This document shows positions 23,984-31,294 of a DNA stretch of 35,411 bases, in pieces. The position numbers and the translations under genes were made by a program. The notes under the pieces are model-generated. The model was not told the origin of the DNA. It saw nothing but the letters and a program-made list of their open reading frames with translations, and made no database searches. Every line of letters starts with the position of its first letter. Position 1 is the first letter of the stretch. The DNA comes from DASQGA01 sp035535315. Lineage in GTDB: Bacteria > Actinomycetota > Thermoleophilia > Gaiellales > Gaiellaceae. Location: NCBI GenBank assembly GCA_035535315.1, contig DATLQD010000113.1, forward strand, positions 1-35,411, read 5' to 3'.

Positions 23984-23989
23984 CCCACC

Positions 23990-23995
23990 ATTCTA
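23990..23995 (-). promoter_or_regulatory. -10 element TAGAAT for the addB-addA-nth operon
   Basis: On the minus strand TAGAAT ends six bases before the GTG of the AddB-like gene; a close match to TATAAT with leaderless spacing. Confidence 0.55.
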
Positions 23996-23999
23996 GGCC

Positions 24000-24024
24000 G
24001 CCCACCGGCTGATCGCCGGTGGGC
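24000..24024 (-). terminator. Perfect hairpin before the addB-like gene
   Basis: GCCCACCGGC (24000-24009) and GCCGGTGGGC (24015-24024) form a ten-pair stem with a five-base loop. It follows the zinc-ribbon gene by 22 bases and lies five bases upstream of the -10 of the addB-like gene, so it may end the first transcript or serve as an operator. There is no T-tract. Confidence 0.5.
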
Positions 24025-24046
24025 CCGGGCCTAGGCAGGATCGGGC

Positions 24047-24244
24047 TTAGGCCGCGACTGACTTCGGCCGCCGGCCGCGCCGCGCAGCCGGCGTTCCGGG
24101 CATCTTGCCGGCGCAGTTGTCGCAGAGATCTGCGGCCTTCGCGCCACGGCGTGCGTCGGAAAAGGTCACGCGAAGAGTGGCGCCTTTTCCCTCTTCGACT
24201 TCCTTACCACAATCGTCACATACGAGAACGGTCTTTCGAGCCAT
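24047..24244 (-). CDS. Small zinc-ribbon protein with AT-hook-like tail
   Basis: A 65-residue protein. Two CxxC knuckles (CDDC at residues 9-12 and CDNC at 41-44) bracket a beta-rich core and probably bind one zinc ion. The C-terminal tail is basic and ends with ARRGRRPKS, resembling an AT-hook or the DNA-binding tail of Lsr2, but lacking the N-terminal Lsr2 dimerisation domain. A DNA- or nucleoid-binding role is plausible but unproven. GGGAGGA at 24250-24256 lies five bases upstream of the ATG and fixes the start. Monocistronic between the beta-helix gene and the repair operon, with a hairpin downstream. Confidence 0.8.
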   Translation of the reverse strand: MARKTVLVCDDCGKEVEEGKGATLRVTFSDARRGAKAADLCDNCAGKMPGTPAARRGRRPKSVAA

Positions 24245-24323
24245 CGATTCCTCCCAGAAAGTCAGAACTCCCGAAGTAAAGCGCTAGCAATTCTAGGGAT
24301 GGATTCTCGCGCGTCAAATCCGG

Positions 24324-25505
24324 CTATTCGTGCCGAATCGTCGCACCGGAGAAGGCACCGGTTCGCTCCGTATTCTGAGCGAAGGCATTTTCACTCAACC
24401 GAGCCTTCGCTCCGTAGTGCGCGACGATGCCGATTCCCATCCGCGCCAGGTCGCCCGAGTCGTGATCAGGACGTGTTCCGGAGACTGCATTGCCCGAGAT
24501 CATGCACTCTGAGTAATCGCCGCAGAAAATCCCGACCCCCACTCCGTCGGCGACCTGGTTGTCCCGTACGTCGCCCATCGACATCTCGGTGATCGTGATC
24601 CCGCGCATCGTCGTTTCGACGACGCGGTTTCGCCGCACGAGTGAGTGGGCGAAGTGCGTGACAATGCCTTCCTGCCCACCCACGATCGTGCAGTCCTCGA
24701 CGACGCTCGGAGCCAGGTCGAAGCCGAACGAGATGTCGATGCCCTGCCCGTACTCGGTGTCGAGCGACTCGACCAAACAGTCGCTGATACGCGCCTGGCC
24801 CCGCCGCACCTGGATCCCGTCGAGGGAGAATCCGGAGATCGCCACGTCCTCGATGACGACGTCCTCGGCGCCGTCTACCTCGATCCCGATCTCGCCGCCC
24901 ACGATCGTGAGCCCACGCACCGTGACGTCGTCCGCGGTCACCACGATCCCACCCCGGACGATCGCGCCCGGCTCGCCGACCAGGGTCTGGGAGTGGTCGA
25001 GCACGAGCGGCCCCTGGTGCACGCCCGCGTCGAGAAGAATCGTAGGCGGCCGGGTTCCCCAGGCGACGCCCCCCGCTCCGGCGAGGAGAGTCACGAGGGC
25101 GAGCGCCGCGATGACCCCGAAGCGCCCGAGTTCGCCCCCGTCCTCACCGTAGGAGAGGGAAAGGAGCGGGAACGCGGCGTGTCCGAGCACCTGCGCGAGG
25201 GCCCAGGAGCCCACGAAGAGCGCGAGCGCGCCGCCGAGCGGAGCGCCGATCCCGAGCACCCGAACCAGTCCCATGAGGATCCCGAGCTCCAGCAGCCCCG
25301 CGGGAACCGCAACCCAACCGGGCTGGTACGGGAGTAGGCGGTGGTAGAGAAAGGCATCGAGCGCCACGCCGACCCCGACCATGAGGGCCGCTAGCTCGAC
25401 CGGCCACCAGTCACGCATGAGTGCGCTGAGCGCGGCGGCAATGACGAACGGGATGAGTATCACCGCGAGCCGCGACTCGAGGCGACCTCTCAGCGTGTAG
25501 GACAT
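24324..25505 (-). CDS. Membrane-anchored right-handed beta-helix protein
   Basis: A 393-residue protein in two parts. Residues 1-150 contain about five hydrophobic helices. Residues 155-393 are a right-handed parallel beta-helix of NosD/pectate-lyase-like type: repeated coils such as GGIVVTADDVTVRGLTIVG, IGIEVDGAEDVVIEDVAISG, DGIQVRRGQARISDCLVE and GITITEMSMGDVRDNQVAD, each about 22-24 residues. Such domains bind or cleave polysaccharides or act as periplasmic scaffolds; no lyase or hydrolase catalytic residue is obvious. Its ATG overlaps the end of the FAD oxidoreductase gene by 16 bases, so it is the last gene of the sugar-transport operon, suggesting an envelope or carbohydrate function (inference). 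Confidence 0.82.
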   Translation of the reverse strand: MSYTLRGRLESRLAVILIPFVIAAALSALMRDWWPVELAALMVGVGVALDAFLYHRLLPYQPGWVAVPAGLLELGILMGLVRVLGIGAPLGGALALFVGSWALAQVLGHAAFPLLSLSYGEDGGELGRFGVIAALALVTLLAGAGGVAWGTRPPTILLDAGVHQGPLVLDHSQTLVGEPGAIVRGGIVVTADDVTVRGLTIVGGEIGIEVDGAEDVVIEDVAISGFSLDGIQVRRGQARISDCLVESLDTEYGQGIDISFGFDLAPSVVEDCTIVGGQEGIVTHFAHSLVRRNRVVETTMRGITITEMSMGDVRDNQVADGVGVGIFCGDYSECMISGNAVSGTRPDHDSGDLARMGIGIVAHYGAKARLSENAFAQNTERTGAFSGATIRHE

Positions 25506-26593
25506 CGCCTCACCGCCCGGAGGAACCTACGCGCCGCGTACTTCGCGCCCATGAGGGTGTCGGCGGCCGGGAAAGCCCACTGCGCTGGTGCCCCGGCGAG
25601 GGCGAGCGTCCGCGTCGAGTCGGTCAACCGGGGCACCGTCGAGTCCGGCGCCAGGACGATCCACCCCTCTTGGGTCTCGATGCCGTGGTCTTCGGCGAGC
25701 CGTGCGAGGAGCGGATCGTGGGCGAATCCACGGCGAAAGCCCGTCGCACAGACGATCTGCGCCGCGCCGTTCAGCTTGGTCGCGACCCGGAAGCGGCCTT
25801 CCCGCTCCGCGTGCTCGAGCGGCTCGTCCCAGGCTCGCCCGGGTGGATACGAGGGAGCAAGCCAGTGCTTGAGCCAGGCCACCCGCTCACCGGCAGGAGC
25901 TGCATGAAATGCGGCGAGGCCGCGACGGCTGAGGAGTGGGCGCGGCACGTTCAGAGGACGGCGCACGGGCTCGCGACGGCGGACGGAGACGACAGATGAG
26001 CCTGCCGCGAGCGCGTTCAGCCATTCGGTCGCCGCAGCCATGCCAGCCCCGACAACGGCCACCTCGTCCGCGTAGTCATGTGGCTCATAGGCGTGGACGA
26101 CTCGCGGGTCGCCTGCCAGCTCGGCCGGCAGGCGCAAGCCCGGGTGGCCGAGAGCGAGCAGGACGTGGCGGAAGACACCGTGCCCCGAGATCTCGAAGCC
26201 CCCGGACACGGGCCGCACTTCCTCGACGAGCCCGGCGTTGTAGCTCTGGTCCCAGCTACAGCGCCCCCTCAGCGTCTCGACGTGCCCGAGGAACTCCTCG
26301 ACGGTCGGGTTGTAGCGGTTGCAGACCGTGCGGGCGAGCGGGGCGAGACGCTTCCGACGGAAGGCCTCCCGGACGGCGAGGCCCGGGAAGGAGGCGGGGT
26401 AGCAGTGCCCTTCGCTCTCCGAGCGCATGCGCTGCTGGCGGATCGACTCGGCGCGCCGGCGCCAAGTCGCCGCGGGATCGGGATCGGTGCCGAAAACGGC
26501 GATCTCATCCGGAACGAGGCCGCCATGCCGGAGGGTCGCGTACGCGGTGAAACCGGCAAGACCCCCGCCGACGATGGCGCAGTGTCCAGTCAA
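25490..26593 (-). CDS. FAD/NAD(P)-binding oxidoreductase
   Basis: About 367 residues. The N-terminal dinucleotide motif is AIVGGGLAGFTAYATL (residues 6-21), a second nucleotide motif is VAVVGAGMAAATEWL near 185-199, and the ATG-like motif VCATGFRRGF lies near 290. This layout fits flavoprotein monooxygenase/pyridine-nucleotide oxidoreductases; the substrate cannot be told. No CxxC redox pair is present. The start is TTG 26593, overlapping the upstream TGA (TTGA), with GGAGG very close before it; it is the only start that leaves the FAD motif at the N-terminus. Sandwiched between the GH15 gene and the beta-helix gene with overlaps on both sides, so co-translated with them. Confidence 0.82.
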   Translation of the reverse strand: MTGHCAIVGGGLAGFTAYATLRHGGLVPDEIAVFGTDPDPAATWRRRAESIRQQRMRSESEGHCYPASFPGLAVREAFRRKRLAPLARTVCNRYNPTVEEFLGHVETLRGRCSWDQSYNAGLVEEVRPVSGGFEISGHGVFRHVLLALGHPGLRLPAELAGDPRVVHAYEPHDYADEVAVVGAGMAAATEWLNALAAGSSVVSVRRREPVRRPLNVPRPLLSRRGLAAFHAAPAGERVAWLKHWLAPSYPPGRAWDEPLEHAEREGRFRVATKLNGAAQIVCATGFRRGFAHDPLLARLAEDHGIETQEGWIVLAPDSTVPRLTDSTRTLALAGAPAQWAFPAADTLMGAKYAARRFLRAVRRCPTR

Positions 26594-27708
26594 ACCTCCG
26601 CCCCTTCGCGAATCTGCACTCCGAGCCGGATCGCCAAAGCCAGGTAGAACGCGTGTGACCACAGGAGTGGCGACGCCGGCGGGCCCCAGCGGTGCACCCA
26701 TTCCTCACGTACCGCGGGGGCCAGAAGATGCTCGCCGGTCTGTTCCGGGAGGTCGCCGCTCGGCTCCGCCCGGTCTGCGACCCAGGTGAGCTGTGCCCAC
26801 GCGTCCTCCTTCCGGCCCGCAGCCGCGTAGTACCAGCCGAGGAGCGCCGCCAGGAGAAGCCACTCCCCACCCCCGTAGTAGGTGTCCTCTGCATGGCGGT
26901 GGACGCCTCCGTGCGCAAGCTCCCCCTCCAGGGCGTCGACGGTGGCCAGAACGAGAGGATCGTCTGGCGCGAAGATCTCGAACGGTACTGCGCAGGCAAC
27001 CAGGCTCGCGTCGAGCCTGTCGTCGCCGAGAGCTGCGTTCAAGCGCCCGCCGCGAGCGCCGTCCCGGCGGATCGCAACGATCGCCGACTGCGCCCCGGCG
27101 AGGGACGATTCCCGTACGTCTGGAGCGACGCCGTCGATCCCAGCCGCGGCGCGCAGCCCTGCGGCGGCGGCGGCGAGCGTCACGGTGTGGCGCCCGGCGC
27201 GCTCCTCCCACCAGTCGAAGCAGGGATCGTCCACGAAGGCAACGACGTAGCGGGCACTGAGCTCGACTGCGTCGGCGAGCGGCGACACGTCATGCCCGTG
27301 TCGGCCGGCGTGCTCGCCAAGAGCCCACATCCAGGAACCGTAGCCGTCCAGCTGATGGTTCGACCACTCGCCGGCCGAGTCGTTGCCTTCCAGGGTGAAA
27401 CGGCTGTGTGGGTGCTCGGAGGAGCGGACCGAGTCACCGCCGCGACGGCGCTCGACCAGCTCCTCGACCATGGTGCGCCGAACCCGCAGGACGCGGGCGC
27501 ACCAGTCGAAGAACGCCTCGGCGCTCGCAACCTCGCCCGCGCGGCTCACGGCGTCTGCGATAAACGAGCCGTCACGAAGCCAGCAGAATCGGTACGGCTC
27601 GAAGCTCGGGCAAGCGAGATAGGCGCCGGACGGGGCCTGGTTCGCAAGGATCGTCTCCACGCTCCCGGCCGCGAGCGCAGCGAGGCGGTCCCGGTCGACC
27701 GGCGTCAC
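26590..27708 (-). CDS. GH15-type glucosidase (glucoamylase-like), cytoplasmic
   Basis: A 372-residue (alpha/alpha)6-barrel protein of the GH15 type, which cleaves glucose from alpha-glucans or related oligosaccharides. Motifs in order: FCWLRDGSFIADA (41-53), HQLDGYGSWMWAL (118-130), FDWWEER with the likely acid Glu (E168 or E169), YYGGGEWLLLAALLGWYY (277-294), PEQ with the likely base E322, and PLLWSHAFY (347-355). It has no signal peptide and lacks the N-terminal beta-sandwich of typical 600-700-residue bacterial GH15 enzymes, so it probably acts on imported sugars. GTG 27708 lies 11 bases after the permease stop with GGAG four bases upstream. The exact linkage cleaved is unknown. Confidence 0.86.
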   Translation of the reverse strand: MTPVDRDRLAALAAGSVETILANQAPSGAYLACPSFEPYRFCWLRDGSFIADAVSRAGEVASAEAFFDWCARVLRVRRTMVEELVERRRGGDSVRSSEHPHSRFTLEGNDSAGEWSNHQLDGYGSWMWALGEHAGRHGHDVSPLADAVELSARYVVAFVDDPCFDWWEERAGRHTVTLAAAAAGLRAAAGIDGVAPDVRESSLAGAQSAIVAIRRDGARGGRLNAALGDDRLDASLVACAVPFEIFAPDDPLVLATVDALEGELAHGGVHRHAEDTYYGGGEWLLLAALLGWYYAAAGRKEDAWAQLTWVADRAEPSGDLPEQTGEHLLAPAVREEWVHRWGPPASPLLWSHAFYLALAIRLGVQIREGAEV

Positions 27709-27719
27709 GCGCTCCGGGA

Positions 27720-28610
27720 CTACTTCACCGATCCGGCGAGCAGCCCCTGCACGAAGTACCGCTGGAACGCAAAGAAAACCGCAAGCGGGATCACGAGCGA
27801 GATGAAGGTCGCCGGCGCGATCAGCTCGATGTTCGCGCCGAACTGGCGGAGCTGCGAGAAGATCGCGACCGTGATCGGCTGGGTATTACGGCCGAATGTA
27901 AGTGCAACGAGGAGGTCGTTCCACGTCCACAGGAACTGGAAGATCGCGAGCGAGGCGATCGCGGGAAGGCCGAGCGGAAGGATCAACCGCACGAAGATCC
28001 TGATCTCGGAAGCGCCGTCGATGCGAGCCGCCTCCATCAGATCCTTCGGGATCCCGATGAAGAAGTTTCGGAGCAGGAAGATGGCGAACGGGAGCCCGAA
28101 GGCGGTGTGGAAGAGAATGAGGCTGAGCTTCGTGTCGAAGATTCCGATCTTGTTGTAGAACTGGAACATCGGGATGAGCGCCATCTGGAGCGGCACGACC
28201 AGAAGCGCGATCACGATCACGAAGAACCAGTCGCGCCCCGGGAACTCGAGCCAGGCGAAGGCATATCCCGCGAGCGCCCCGACGATGATCGGTAGGACCG
28301 TCCCTCCAACGGCCACGATCGCGGTCGTCACGAGCGAGTCCATGATGCCGCTGTTGTCGAATACAGCCTGGTAGTTGTCGAATGTGAGCTTGCTGGGAGT
28401 GCTGAAGATCTGCCACCAGCCCTCACTCTGGAAGTCCTCGGGAGCCAGGAGCGAGGTGATGAAGAGCCCGAACGTCGGCACGAGCCAGAGGAGCCCGACC
28501 GCGATGAGCAGGATGTGGACGGGGGTTTTCGCGAGGAAGCGGAGGATTCGCGCTCCCGTCCCCTCTTGCTCGGAGACCCGGGGCGGCTGAACTGCTTCGG
28601 CCGTGGCCAT
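27720..28610 (-). CDS. Sugar ABC transporter permease (MalG type)
   Basis: A 296-residue inner-membrane subunit with six membrane helices. The cytoplasmic EAA loop that docks the ATPase is PKDLMEAARIDGASEIRIF (about residues 186-204), followed by RLILPLGLPAIASLAIFQFLWTWND. The C-terminus QRYFVQGLLAGSVK is typical of MalG-type (CUT1) permeases. GGGAGGACTGACG places a good ribosome-binding site before the ATG, which follows the stop of the first permease by two bases; upstream in-frame codons belong to that gene's shadow. Works with the lipoprotein, the other permease and the ATPase to import an oligosaccharide. Confidence 0.95.
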   Translation of the reverse strand: MATAEAVQPPRVSEQEGTGARILRFLAKTPVHILLIAVGLLWLVPTFGLFITSLLAPEDFQSEGWWQIFSTPSKLTFDNYQAVFDNSGIMDSLVTTAIVAVGGTVLPIIVGALAGYAFAWLEFPGRDWFFVIVIALLVVPLQMALIPMFQFYNKIGIFDTKLSLILFHTAFGLPFAIFLLRNFFIGIPKDLMEAARIDGASEIRIFVRLILPLGLPAIASLAIFQFLWTWNDLLVALTFGRNTQPITVAIFSQLRQFGANIELIAPATFISLVIPLAVFFAFQRYFVQGLLAGSVK

Positions 28611-28612
28611 CG

Positions 28613-29956
28613 TCAGTCCTCCCTTCGGAATCGACGGATGTTCAGCATCAGGATCGGGACGACCAGGACGAAGATGAAGACTGCGATCGCGGAGCCGACC
28701 CCGAAGTCGTTCGAGCCGCCGAACGCGGTGCGCCACATCGAGAGCGCGAGAACGGTTGCATCGTCCTGCACGGACCCGGGCGCAATCGCGATAACGATGT
28801 CGAAGACCTTGAGGACGTTGATCAACATGGTCACGAAGACCACGGTCAGGACGGGTGCCAGGAGAGGCACGGTGACGCGGCGGAAGACCTGCCACTCAGT
28901 GCCGCCGTCCGTTCGGGCCGCTTCGAGGACCTCGCGCGAGATGGCCGCGAGGCCCGCCGCGATCACGACCATCGCGAACCCGGCCCAGATCCAGAGATAG
29001 GCGATGATGATCGCCGGCGTCACGAGCTTCTCGCCAAGCCAACTGACGCCCCCGAACGGCTTCGCAAAGGTGTCGGAGCCGATTGCCACCTTGTACTCTC
29101 CGGCGCCTAAAGAGGGGAACTTGAAGGTCCCGTCCGGCTCCGTCTTGGCGGTCTCGATCGACTTCCCCGCTGCATCGCGAAGCTCGACGGTCACTCCGGG
29201 CAGCCCGAGCTCTTCGGGCTCGACTTTTCCGGGCGTGCCGCCGCCGGGCTTGAAGTCCCGCCAGACGACCCCGGTGATGCCGCCCTGGAGTGGCTCCGGC
29301 TGGGCCGCCTGCTTGGCATCCTTTGGCACCTCGTCTGCCGCAACGGCAGTCAGACCGAGCAGGGCTACCTCCCCTGGTTTGAGCGGCTGCTTGAGGGTGA
29401 GGCCGCCTGACGGCGACCCGGTGAGGTCCTCGGACGAGGGCCTCGCCTCGGAGAGGACACCGGGCGGGCTCACCGTGTCCCGAACCACCGCAATCCCTGC
29501 GTTCAGCGCGCCCTGGCCCGGATCCTGGATGTACACGATGCGCCACGTGATACCCGCTGCGAAGGCCGAGATGGCCATTGGCATGAAGACCGCGGTCTTG
29601 AAGGCGACCGACCAGCTGACCCGCTCCGTCAGGACGGCGAAGATCAGCCCGAAGATGCTGACGAGCGCCGGCACGATCGCGATCCAGATGAAGTTGTTCT
29701 TGACGGCCGTCAGGAGGACGTCGTTCGTGAAGATCTGCTTGTAGTTGTCGAACCAGACGAAGCTGTCTCCGCTCTTGTCGAAGAAGCTCCGGAAGATCGT
29801 CCGGACCGTCGGATAGACGACCCAGATCAGAAGGAAGAAGGCAGCAGGCGCGAGGAAGCCGGCCGCCAGCGCGTATTTGCGCCAGCGACCGGGCTCCCCC
29901 GATGGCGGAGCGGCGATCGGAGGTGGTTCTGCGGCGACGGTGCCGCTACCGCTCAT
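28613..29956 (-). CDS. Sugar ABC permease (MalF type) with inserted beta-sandwich domain
   Basis: A 447-residue permease; its homologues are usually near 300. Six membrane helices are visible (about residues 28-48, 85-108, 120-140, 312-338, 363-385, 420-440) and the EAA loop is REVLEAARTDGGTEWQVF (341-358). Between helix 3 and the canonical WLGE before helix 4 sits an insertion of about 160 residues (145-308). Its second half (about 225-298) reads as an SdrD/Cna-B or carboxypeptidase-regulatory-like beta-sandwich: GGITGVVWRDF, LGLPGVTVELRDAAG, TEPDGTFKFPSLGAGEYKV. The first half is Pro/Ser/Gly-rich. MalF of E. coli has an unrelated P2 domain in the same loop, which contacts the binding protein. 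The frame is continuous, so this is not a frameshift. Confidence 0.93.
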   Translation of the reverse strand: MSGSGTVAAEPPPIAAPPSGEPGRWRKYALAAGFLAPAAFFLLIWVVYPTVRTIFRSFFDKSGDSFVWFDNYKQIFTNDVLLTAVKNNFIWIAIVPALVSIFGLIFAVLTERVSWSVAFKTAVFMPMAISAFAAGITWRIVYIQDPGQGALNAGIAVVRDTVSPPGVLSEARPSSEDLTGSPSGGLTLKQPLKPGEVALLGLTAVAADEVPKDAKQAAQPEPLQGGITGVVWRDFKPGGGTPGKVEPEELGLPGVTVELRDAAGKSIETAKTEPDGTFKFPSLGAGEYKVAIGSDTFAKPFGGVSWLGEKLVTPAIIIAYLWIWAGFAMVVIAAGLAAISREVLEAARTDGGTEWQVFRRVTVPLLAPVLTVVFVTMLINVLKVFDIVIAIAPGSVQDDATVLALSMWRTAFGGSNDFGVGSAIAVFIFVLVVPILMLNIRRFRRED

Positions 29957-29962
29957 CGATGA

Positions 29963-31294
29963 CTATCCGTACGCCTTCTTCGCCGCGGCCTCGAGCTGCT
30001 GCGCGATGCCGTCGACGTCGTCGGGGTTCTTCAGGAAGTCCTGGAAGAGCTTGAACTCCCCCTGGCCGACGGTGCCGCCGAACTCGGCCGGCTGGAGGTC
30101 GGAGAGATCGAACCGGAACGTCTCCGCCTCGGCGATCGCCCCCGCTGTGGTTTGTTGGATCGCGTCCGGGAAGACGCTCGGGTCCAGATCCTTGTTGAGT
30201 GAGGCGAAACCGCCGATCTTGGCCCAGATCTCGGCAGCCTCCACAGTCGTCAGGTACTTGGCCAGGGCCTCTGTCGCAGGCGTGTCGTTGAAGAGTACGA
30301 GCGTGTCTCCACCGCCAACCACCATCGCCGGCGAGTCGTCGATGGACGGGAACGGGAAGACGTTGAAGCCCGTCTCCGGCTTGAGGCTCGACTCGACTGT
30401 GCCCGGCACGAAGTCGCCCTCGATCACCATCGCGCCCTTCGGGCTGTCGGAGAACACGTTCGAGACGGAGGTCGGGAAGTCGGTCTGAAGTGCTCCCGCC
30501 GTCCCGCCCACGATGTTTGCCTCGTCGCCGATGATCTGGGCCATGGTCGTCAGAGCGTCCTTGACCGATTGGTCCGTCCACGGAATGTCATGTGTGGACA
30601 GCTGGTCGTATTTCTCGGGACCCGCCTGGCGGAGGTAGATGTTCTCGAACAGGTCGGTGAGCGTCCAACCGTCGGCGCCACCGATCGAGTAGGCCGGGAG
30701 GCCAGATGCATTGATGGTCTTCGCGGCCGCGAGCAGATCGTCCCAGGTCGCCGGCGGCTCGACACCGGCATCCGTGAACGCCGGGACGTTGTACCAAATG
30801 GTCGACTTGTTGGCGGCCTTGAAGAGGAACCCGTAAAGCGTTCCGTCGACCGAGCCGAGCTGGACCGCATCGTCGCCAAGGTTCGTCTGCACGTCCTCCT
30901 TCGCGAAGTCGAGCGGCTTCAGCGCGTTCTTCCCGACAAAGTCCTTCACGAGCCCCGGCTGCGGCAGGAGAGCCATGTCGGGCGGATTCCCGCCCTCGAC
31001 CGCCGTCGAGAGCTGCGTCGGCAGCTGGTCGCCCGCAGATGTGTACTTGACATCCACGTCCGGGTTCTGCTCGGTGAACCCGTCGAGCACTGCCTGGAAC
31101 GCCTTCTGCTCGGGGCCGGTCCAGACGCCCATGATCGAGATGCTTCCGGAGGCGCCACCCGACCCCTCGGCGGTCCCGGTGGTCTCGCCACCGGCCGAAC
31201 CTCCGTCGTCCCCGTCGCCACCGCAACCGGCCGCCATCGCGGCGAGCGCGAGAGCGAGCAGGAGCGTGACGAGATGGAAGCGATGCCTTCTCAT
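29963..31294 (-). CDS. Sugar-binding lipoprotein of ABC transporter
   Basis: A 443-residue extracytoplasmic solute-binding protein of the family 1 (CUT1) type. A lipoprotein signal with AAGC (C24) follows a hydrophobic core, so it is lipid-anchored after processing. A Gly/Ser/Thr-rich linker (25-50) leads to the binding fold, starting ISIMGVWTGPEQKAFQAVLDGF, with PPDMALLPQPG and TIWYNVPAFTDAGVEPPATWDDL as typical family stretches. Aromatic residues that would stack on sugar rings are present, but the ligand cannot be named; the coupled GH15 gene suggests an alpha-glucoside. Its ATG overlaps the ATPase stop (ATGA), with AGGAG upstream; the next permease starts six bases after its stop. Confidence 0.95.
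   Translation of the reverse strand: MRRHRFHLVTLLLALALAAMAAGCGGDGDDGGSAGGETTGTAEGSGGASGSISIMGVWTGPEQKAFQAVLDGFTEQNPDVDVKYTSAGDQLPTQLSTAVEGGNPPDMALLPQPGLVKDFVGKNALKPLDFAKEDVQTNLGDDAVQLGSVDGTLYGFLFKAANKSTIWYNVPAFTDAGVEPPATWDDLLAAAKTINASGLPAYSIGGADGWTLTDLFENIYLRQAGPEKYDQLSTHDIPWTDQSVKDALTTMAQIIGDEANIVGGTAGALQTDFPTSVSNVFSDSPKGAMVIEGDFVPGTVESSLKPETGFNVFPFPSIDDSPAMVVGGGDTLVLFNDTPATEALAKYLTTVEAAEIWAKIGGFASLNKDLDPSVFPDAIQQTTAGAIAEAETFRFDLSDLQPAEFGGTVGQGEFKLFQDFLKNPDDVDGIAQQLEAAAKKAYG

Noticed and set aside
28613..29956. Frameshift or gene fusion artefact explaining the long permease
   Set aside because: The frame is open throughout, helices 1-3 and 4-6 are in the right order on both sides, and the insertion is a recognisable domain, so it is a true insertion.
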